64,000 nucleotides of DNA from Plantago major (taxonomy: Eukaryota; Streptophyta; Magnoliopsida; Lamiales; Plantaginaceae): assembly GCA_026545765.1 (NCBI GenBank), contig CM048841.1, positions 100,831,352 through 100,895,351 of the forward strand. Reading direction: 5' to 3'. Shown in pieces: positions 45,060 through 64,000 of this stretch. Both the position numbers and the translations under genes were made by a program. Below the pieces are notes generated by a model. That model searched no databases. It saw only the letters and a list, made by a program, of their open reading frames with translations, and was not told where the DNA came from. How positions within the stretch are numbered: position 1 is the first letter of the stretch; each line of letters begins with the position of its first letter.

Positions 45060-45480
45060 GGACATTGATTTTTTAATTGGTTATAATGGGAAGAGGATAT
45101 CACTGCTATTTTGAAAATTCCGTTGACTACTTTTGATACACTTGATCGGCGGGTATGGCATTATATCGGTTAAATCTGCTTATGACTTGGCCAGGGAATC
45201 GCGCACTGATGTTGTTGATTATGCGCATGGTAGCAATAGCCGTGCTATTCGTAATCGGGATTTCATTTGGCATTTGAAATTACCGAATAAAATTAAAATC
45301 TTTACTTGAAGAATGCCCTTCCTGTAATTTTACAAGTGTTATAGCGTCGAAACATTGTTGATATCACTAGCTATCCTGTTTGCAGGTATGACAATGGATC
45401 CATTCTCCATGTTCTAGAATATTGTCATTTTGCGAGTATTATTTGGGTCATTTCGAGGGAATGTCGTGCTTTTGGAGATC
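45060..45480 (+). mobile_element. LINE fragment, zinc-binding RT domain
   Basis: The translation gives SVKSAYDLARES, then RNRDFIWHLKLPNKIKIFT, then RNIVDITSYPVCRYDNGSIL and HVLEYCHFASIIWV. This is the zf-RVT domain that follows reverse transcriptase in plant L1-type LINEs (WxLKxPxKIKxFxW, then C-xx-x, H, C). At least one frameshift (near 45163) and one in-frame stop, where the family has Trp after FT (near 45308), show it is dead. The reverse transcriptase itself is not present here. Confidence 0.75.
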
Positions 45481-45529
45481 TCCCATTGTTATGTTATCCC
45501 TTTAGTAGGGCATTATTATTGTTATGTAA

Positions 45530-46017
45530 AAGCCGACCTGTGTGCCACCATGGCTCGTGTGGCCATAGTGTATGGTCTGATTGAGCTAAAAGTAAATTGA
45601 TATTGTTTTGATAATGTTCCATGCAAACGATTATGACTATATTCTATTATTGGCGAGTGTATATATATATGTATGTTTTAATACTGTACTTGATCCGGGT
45701 AAAAGTGCCAGGAGCTCACCCTTACACCTTTTTTTTTTTTCAGTTGAGTAATTGACTGTGGTTGGGATGAGGTTGCTAGTGGAGGCAAGGTCTACTTATA
45801 GCAACTAGTGGTGTTTAGAGAAGAGTCTTGTAATTTCTGAAACTGTAATAAGTCGAGATTTATAAAATTGTATCTATTGTATTTGAGTTGTAGTTGCTCT
45901 GTTGTTGTACCACTCTTTTCAAAATTATTTATAAAAATTGAGGCTTCGTCTTGGCGTAGCCCATCTCACGATAGATGGTCGGTCGCGCCAAAGTATTTTG
46001 GTTTTTGGGTGTGACAA
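45530..46017 (+). mobile_element. Possible LTR fragment
   Basis: The segment ends CGCGCCAAAGTATTTTGG then GGGTGTGACA, a tail seen on many plant Gypsy-type LTRs, and contains a run of short promoter-like and polyadenylation-like sequence. The left limit is a guess and no partner LTR or internal region is seen. If real, it is an old, broken solo copy. Confidence 0.25.
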
Positions 46018-46082
46018 TTATTATTATTATTATTAATTAAATAAATCATTTCATTCACTAAAATAAAATATTAATCTCATAT

Positions 46083-46556
46083 AATATAGTCTAGATAGGG
46101 GGACGTATTAGTGTTGTTGCTAGGGATCATAAGGGCAATGTTATTGTTTGGTGATAAAATTTTATGTTTTATGGTTGTTGAAAATGCGGAAGGTTGGCTA
46201 GCCAAATTAAGAACTAAATTTGTTTGAGATTTTGAGTGGCAACATGTGGTAATTGAAAGGCATTGTTCTATGGTGATTAAATCTCTTAAACGAAATTTTT
46301 TACCTTTGCCCCTCTGTTTCACTTTTTAAAGAAATTCAGGTATTTGATTGAGAATTTTATTCCATGAAGTTTTGCCAGGTTAAACGTGAAGCTAACGTTT
46401 TAGCACATAGATTATCAGTCGGGTGTTCTTATGGTGATGGAGAATTTTATTCCATAAAGTTTTGCCAGGTTAAACGTGAGGCTAACGATTTAGCACATAG
46501 ATTATCGGTTGAGTGTTCTTCTGATGATGGAGAATTTTATTCCATGAAGTTTTGGT
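46083..46556 (+). mobile_element. LINE RNase H fragment with duplicated tail
   Basis: The pieces read VVARDHKGNVIVW, ENAEGWLAKLRTKF, FEWQHVVIERHCSMVIKSLK, then KFCQVKREANVLAHRLSV. These match the RNase H domain of plant LINEs (RVT_3 type, with the V-REAN-AH-L signature). The last 87 bp, with KREAN and AHRLSV, is repeated once (46361 onward and 46448 onward) with a partial third start. Frame breaks between the pieces show that it is a relic. Confidence 0.75.
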
Positions 46557-47049
46557 AGATCTGTATTATCCATACCAAAATTGTTATATGGGGGGAGCAC
46601 ATACCACCCCAGGGGTAGTCTCGATTAATTTATTCTGTCATTCCATAATGATCTTTTTTATATGTTAAAAACACATACCGCCCCATGGGTTGTCTCGATT
46701 AATTTATTTTATCATTCCATAATGATCTTTTTTATATATTAAAGAAAAAAAGGAAAACTAAAAATTCTTAATTAGTTGATTAATCAACCGTGCAATTAGC
46801 TAGGAACTCCGATCCAAACACTGGCCAAACGAATTATAAAGTTTGATTGACACAAGTCTACTAAAATGTTTTTTACAATCAAATGTTTACGAACTAACAA
46901 AAGGGTCTTCTTTCTCTTGCCTGAAAATAAGATTGGACAAATTCAAGTTTGTCGCTTCATTTTTTTTTTCATTCTTTCTTCTTATTGCAGCGCCGCCGCC
47001 GCTGGAGTATTTAATACCTCCTACTTATGACAGAAGGCGAGAAAATTCA

Positions 47050-47945
47050 AACGAAAAACCTGGGAACTCAATTTAGATGGTAAAGTCTACTCAAATAATG
47101 ATATAATTCCAACTTAGGATCTGAATCCGATAATGTAGAAATTTTCCAGTTGAGTGGGTAAACCAACTTTAAGAATGAGATAATTCCAAATTGAAATTTG
47201 AATGGTAAACTACAATCAAATAATGAGATAATTCCAACCAACTTAGTTGGGATGGTAAACTCATCCTTGAGAATTGATAGTTCCAACTTGGGAACTCAAC
47301 TTCAAGGAAAAATGCAAACAAATATTGGGAGAACGGCATAATTCTAACTTAGCAACTCAATTTGAAGAGTAAACTATTAACAATGAGATTATTTCAACTT
47401 GGAAATTGAATTCGAAGGTTATACTCAACTTTAAGAATATGTAATGATTCTTAACCAGTAACTCCATTCGAAGGGCAAAACAACTCTAAAAATGATATAA
47501 TTTTAAATTGGAACTCTAATGGAATGATACACAATGCTATTTAGAAAATAATATAAAAATGAGATTATTCTGACTTAGTAACTTAATCTGAACTGTAAAC
47601 ACATTCTATGAATGAGATCAGTCAGGCTTGAAAACTCTATTAGAAGTGTAAACCACGTTATATAGATAAATACTCTAGAAATGTGATAATTATATTTGAG
47701 AACTCAGTTTGGAGGGCAAACAAACTCCAAGATTGTGATGATTACAATTTGTGAACTATTTGAAAACTAAATCATACCATATGTATAAAATACATCATTG
47801 AAGGGATACTCTCAATTGATGGACTCAATTCAAATGTAAACCAACGATAATAATAAGATCATTTCAAATTGGGAACTAAATTGGTATGATAAACTCACCT
47901 CTAAGACTGTGATAAGTCTAACTCGGAAATCACCGCTGATGTGGT
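47050..47945 (+). repeat. Degenerate minisatellite in HEL-3
   Basis: About a dozen imperfect units of about 60-75 bp, each a variation on GGAACTCAATTTGAA, GGTAAACTCAACTC, AAGAATGAGATAATTCCAA. It is the same unit as at 3430-3665 in HEL-1. Confidence 0.8.
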
Positions 47946-48039
47946 TTACAAGGAGACGTTTAACAATGTTTGGGGGTAGTGTTATATTTGCTTTATTAAA
48001 CCGTATTTATATTTCATTTGCTTGATAAAGAATTTTATG

Positions 48040-48280
48040 TCGCGACATCGCCGCGGATCAGTAAAAACTACATTCCCCTCGGGGTTACTCTGTAGGCGGA
48101 GAAACTCTCTTTGATCTCCTTTCTACTTTTATGTTTTTCATAACGAGAGGTGGGGGTGCGGGGTTGGTAGAATAATAATCGTTGTGTGTGTAACTCTCTT
48201 CGATCTTCTATCTACTTTCCTGTTTTGCACAACGGGAGGGGGGGGGGGGGGGGTTGGAATAATAATCGTTGTGTGTGTAA
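48040..48280 (+). repeat. Second Helitron-like 3' end and 85-bp tandem duplication
   Basis: TTATGTCGCGACATCGCCGC then GGATCAGTA resembles a decayed form of the Helitron end ATTATGTGGCATCGCCACGG, GGTTAGTACTAG. It is followed by two copies (about 48100 and 48191) of a unit with AACTCTCTT(T/C)GATCT, CTTTCCTGTTTT-like sequence, ACGGGAGG-type G run and AATAATAATCGTTGTGTGTG. Confidence 0.55.
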
Positions 48281-48732
48281 TGGGGTGACCACATACCACC
48301 GCGGGGGTTGTTGGAAACCAACATAATTGATTGCGTTATACATTTTTGTATTTTATTTTGGTTCAGATTTGATGCATACATTTTTTTTAAACATGTATCC
48401 GTAACTAATTAACAGATTAGGTACGATCGCACCCGTTATAAAATATATGTTGTCAACCCGTCGGGTCTCGAACGGGTTAAGGTTTGATCCTACCCCGACC
48501 TTTCAAAGCATATCCTTCACGGTGAGTCGTATTTTTATTTTCGATAGTTAACATAAAAAAATCAATGATATAATATTGGATGAAGAAGGACTATCTACCG
48601 ACACCACGACCATCGTTGTTTACAAGTAAATCTGACTATCTTATTTTATCGATTATTTTATTTTGTCATCCCCTTTATATTTATATTATTAAAAGTAAAC
48701 TATACCGTGGCATCGCAACGGGTTAGTACTAG

Positions 48733-51094
48733 TATTTTATATTGATTGGTGGGACGATTTGTTTCATGAAAATTTGATATGCAATGTGTATTGGGTTGTA
48801 GGGCTCCCCGAGTAATACGACGTCCCGATAAATTCACTATTCACCATGAAATGGAAAATTGCACTTGATCCCAACACTTTTGGAATCTGATAACATTGAT
48901 CCTAATACGACAATCCAAAAACTTGACTACATGAACTCGATTACTTGTTACATATTTGAAGTATTACATATGTAAAATATGAAAGTTTTTTTTTATGTGA
49001 ATGTATAACTTTTCTTAAGATGGCAAAATAAAGTGAAAGTGGACAACTCTAACGGGACACCAAAAATGACAAAAGTTGACAACTGACGTGTGACGGAGGG
49101 ATTATATTTTACAAATAACAAGTGACTTAAAACCATATATGAAGGCAACAGATTTGACGTATGGAGTATAGGAGAGTTAGAGTGCGACTTAAGTAAAATA
49201 TAGAGCGGTGTTAATTAAACAAGGTATTGACATTAGTCAATAGTCTAAATTCTGGGTAAACTGACACCAGTCATGACAGTAGTTTCTAACACTAACATTG
49301 TTGTTGTTACCGTACTTGTCTCAGGTTAGTAAATTCGGCCATTTCTCGTTCTCTCATGGGTGTGTGGGGGGTTGAAATTGAGATCGTGGTGTTCATATAA
49401 AATTAGAAAATACGTGCATTTTGACTTAAATAAAAATGTGGAAAATAAGTGTTTGAAAAAATCGACATCGGCAGTCAGCAATGAAATGTATCAAGTGAGA
49501 AAAGAAAAGAAAAAAGCTCATAGCCCATAATCAAACTAAAACGAGTTCAGATGACAACCCAGCTTCAGTATTCGATATGTGTTGTTTAATAATGATTAGG
49601 TATTTCACCATGTCACGTAGCATTTGTAAAATACTACAGATTCCATGCACTCCATATAAAAATGAAAACAATATATCGTTGGACTACCCTACAAAACCGA
49701 TGGTTATGCATCCAGGTTTCCCATTAATGCCGAAACTGCCCGTTTCTTCCACATATTCCTGTTCCAAACACGTTGGAATCGAAACTACAAACACCAATGT
49801 CAGTTTCCGTTAGTCATGGAACCAGAAACACAATCCTGCTCGGTCATCGGCTCCCCCTTTCTTTTTGCCTAGTCTACACGTGAGGCCTAATATCACATAC
49901 ATCAGCTTTCCAACAAGTTAACGTATCATACATGTAGTTTAGACTTCACTCCACCATATCATAACATCAAAATTCATCATCAACTCTCTCCCTATCTTAC
50001 CCATTTAACTCATAAGCTCGATGAGTTAAGGCCGACATAAATTTGTTACGTGAACATCTTCCCAATATGTTATAAACTATTAGCTGATTTGACAATTTAA
50101 CCCCACAAACATACTGTATCTCATTTTTAAACCAGCTACCTAATCGATATTGGTCCGTCTAAAATTCACCTACACAAGTTACTCTAGGTCATAGGTAACC
50201 CTCATAGTTGTACTTGTACCATCTCTAGAATATAAATCCAAAGTTTATCTACCTATTTATCAACACAATCACCCTAGAAACGAAAAATAACCTCACAAAC
50301 AAAACAAGCCCAATTCAATTGCCTCTTTCTCTCTCAAAACAAAGGACTCTTGAAACAAAACACACACCCCTTTCCCTTCCAACATACCTCATCGAACAAC
50401 AATCACACAGGTAAAACCAAAATCCACTCTCAGATTCTCGATCGAATTCGATATCTCGATTCGTTTCACACACCAATCCATCACCTGTTTCCTCCATCAC
50501 AGCCACAAACAAGCCGCTATTTCATCCCGTAACGAACCATTTCACTCGTGTTTCCAAAACGGTATCGTATTTGAAAACCCAAATTTTCCCGCCGTCGGGT
50601 TTACAGCTACCCGTCGCACCAATTCATCGGCGTTGGGCGGACTGTTGGTTCCGATTTCCGATTATACCCTTGACCGATTTTTTTGCGTTTTTTTTTTGAT
50701 TGATAGAGGTCAGTTTTTGTGTGTTTGGGTAGAATCTGGCAATCAGCTTAGCTTTTGGTGAATGAATTTCGTTTTTTTGATTGGTTAGGGTTTTGTTTGG
50801 ATTTGGATTTGGGGGTTTTGTTTGTTTACGTTATGTAGCTGTGCTGAGTGGCCGATCCATGCGTTTCCGTTTGAATTTTTGTCAACGTGTAGGTGTTAGC
50901 TCAAGCTGTTATGTGATGAGGAAATGAATTGGAATAGATGTTTAGTTGACATGGATTTTCTTCGTTTTGGTTTGGTTGTGTAGATCACTGAATCATTTCG
51001 GTTTTCGTTTGCTTTTTGACAGAGCTTCCGGAGGAGCGTTGCAGTTGGATTCAGTGTTGGGGCACTGCAAGCACGTCCATGCAAGCAGTAGGGC
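48733..51094. other. Intergenic and 5' leader region of CHR5
   Basis: Up to about 49900 AT-rich, no gene; a phrase GTGTGACGGAGGGATTAT near 49088 is a probable Stowaway end without its partner. From about 50290 the sequence looks like a promoter and leader: pyrimidine-rich with CTCTCTC, a possible donor CACACAG|GTAAAA at 50410, and an acceptor TTTGACAG at about 51021 just before the CHR5 start exon. The exact leader exons are uncertain. Confidence 0.5.

Positions 51095-64000
<12,906 letters not shown>

Larger units (their letters stand above)
44184..48732 (+). mobile_element. Composite Helitron (HEL-3)
   Basis: The left leader CTAAAATATATATATATGTG, a (GT)n run, GATAAAAGTGATGATG and ATGCCACATA-CC parallels the HEL-1 start, though the initial TC is degraded. 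The right end ATTAAAAGTAAACTATACCG, hairpin CCGTGGC-ATC-GCAACGG, then GGTTAGTACTAG|T is nearly identical to the HEL-1 end. Inside are LINE debris (45060-45480, 46083-46556), an LTR-like fragment, the shared minisatellite (47050-47940), a second decayed Helitron 3' end (about 48040-48075), an 85-bp tandem duplication and a copy of the 10-kb repeat. No Rep/helicase domain seen. It may be several nested elements rather than one. Confidence 0.6.

Noticed and set aside
49577-49813. 78-codon plus frame upstream of CHR5
   Set aside because: No similarity, no promoter or splice context, and AT-rich codon use unlike the host genes.

Overview
The window is nuclear DNA of a flowering plant, most likely a core eudicot. 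Seven split genes with GT-AG introns encode typical plant proteins. The spaces between them are AT-rich and full of plant transposons: Helitrons, Stowaway MITEs, hAT- and Mutator-like TIR elements, a tRNA-derived SINE, LINE pieces and a Cassandra-type LTR. I cannot name the species. All family assignments come from reading the translations and from memory; no database search was run.

Layout. Positions 1-12.9 kb hold no host gene I can support. They contain a 2.7 kb Helitron (1880-4565), a solo Cassandra-like LTR, Stowaway MITEs, a second Helitron 5' part, a SINE with a target-site duplication and a 399-bp tandem duplication. From 12.9 to 24.4 kb lie three hormone-related genes: a BEE1/BEE3-type bHLH factor (minus), a GASA cysteine-rich peptide (plus) and the GRAS protein SCL3 (minus, with a 5'UTR intron). 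A possible Pack-MULE and another TIR element sit between the first two. From 27.1 to 39.9 kb lie PUMY, the pseudouridine monophosphate glycosylase (minus), a chloroplast-type Rossmann/atypical SDR protein (plus), and HY2, phytochromobilin synthase (minus). From 40.0 to 48.7 kb there is a second repeat-rich block: a foldback element, a tandem-repeat array split by a hAT-type element with an 8-bp target duplication, and a 4.5 kb Helitron carrying LINE debris. From 51.1 kb to the window end lies CHR5, the CHD1-type chromatin remodeller (plus). Its 3' part, with the SANT/SLIDE-like region, is beyond the window.

How the genes relate. The genes do not form an operon or a plant metabolic cluster. 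BEE-type bHLH (brassinosteroid response), GASA (gibberellin-stimulated) and SCL3 (gibberellin signalling) lie within 12 kb. This is worth noting but is probably chance or old synteny: from memory, SCL3 and PUMY are also close neighbours on Arabidopsis chromosome 1, as are BEE3 and GASA6. All seven gene models are intact as far as the window goes. I found no convincing undescribed system. The best leads are the possible Pack-MULE at 16.3-17.3 kb, the Helitron family with shared internal minisatellites, and the hAT-split tandem array with a promoter-like leader at 40.9-43.8 kb.
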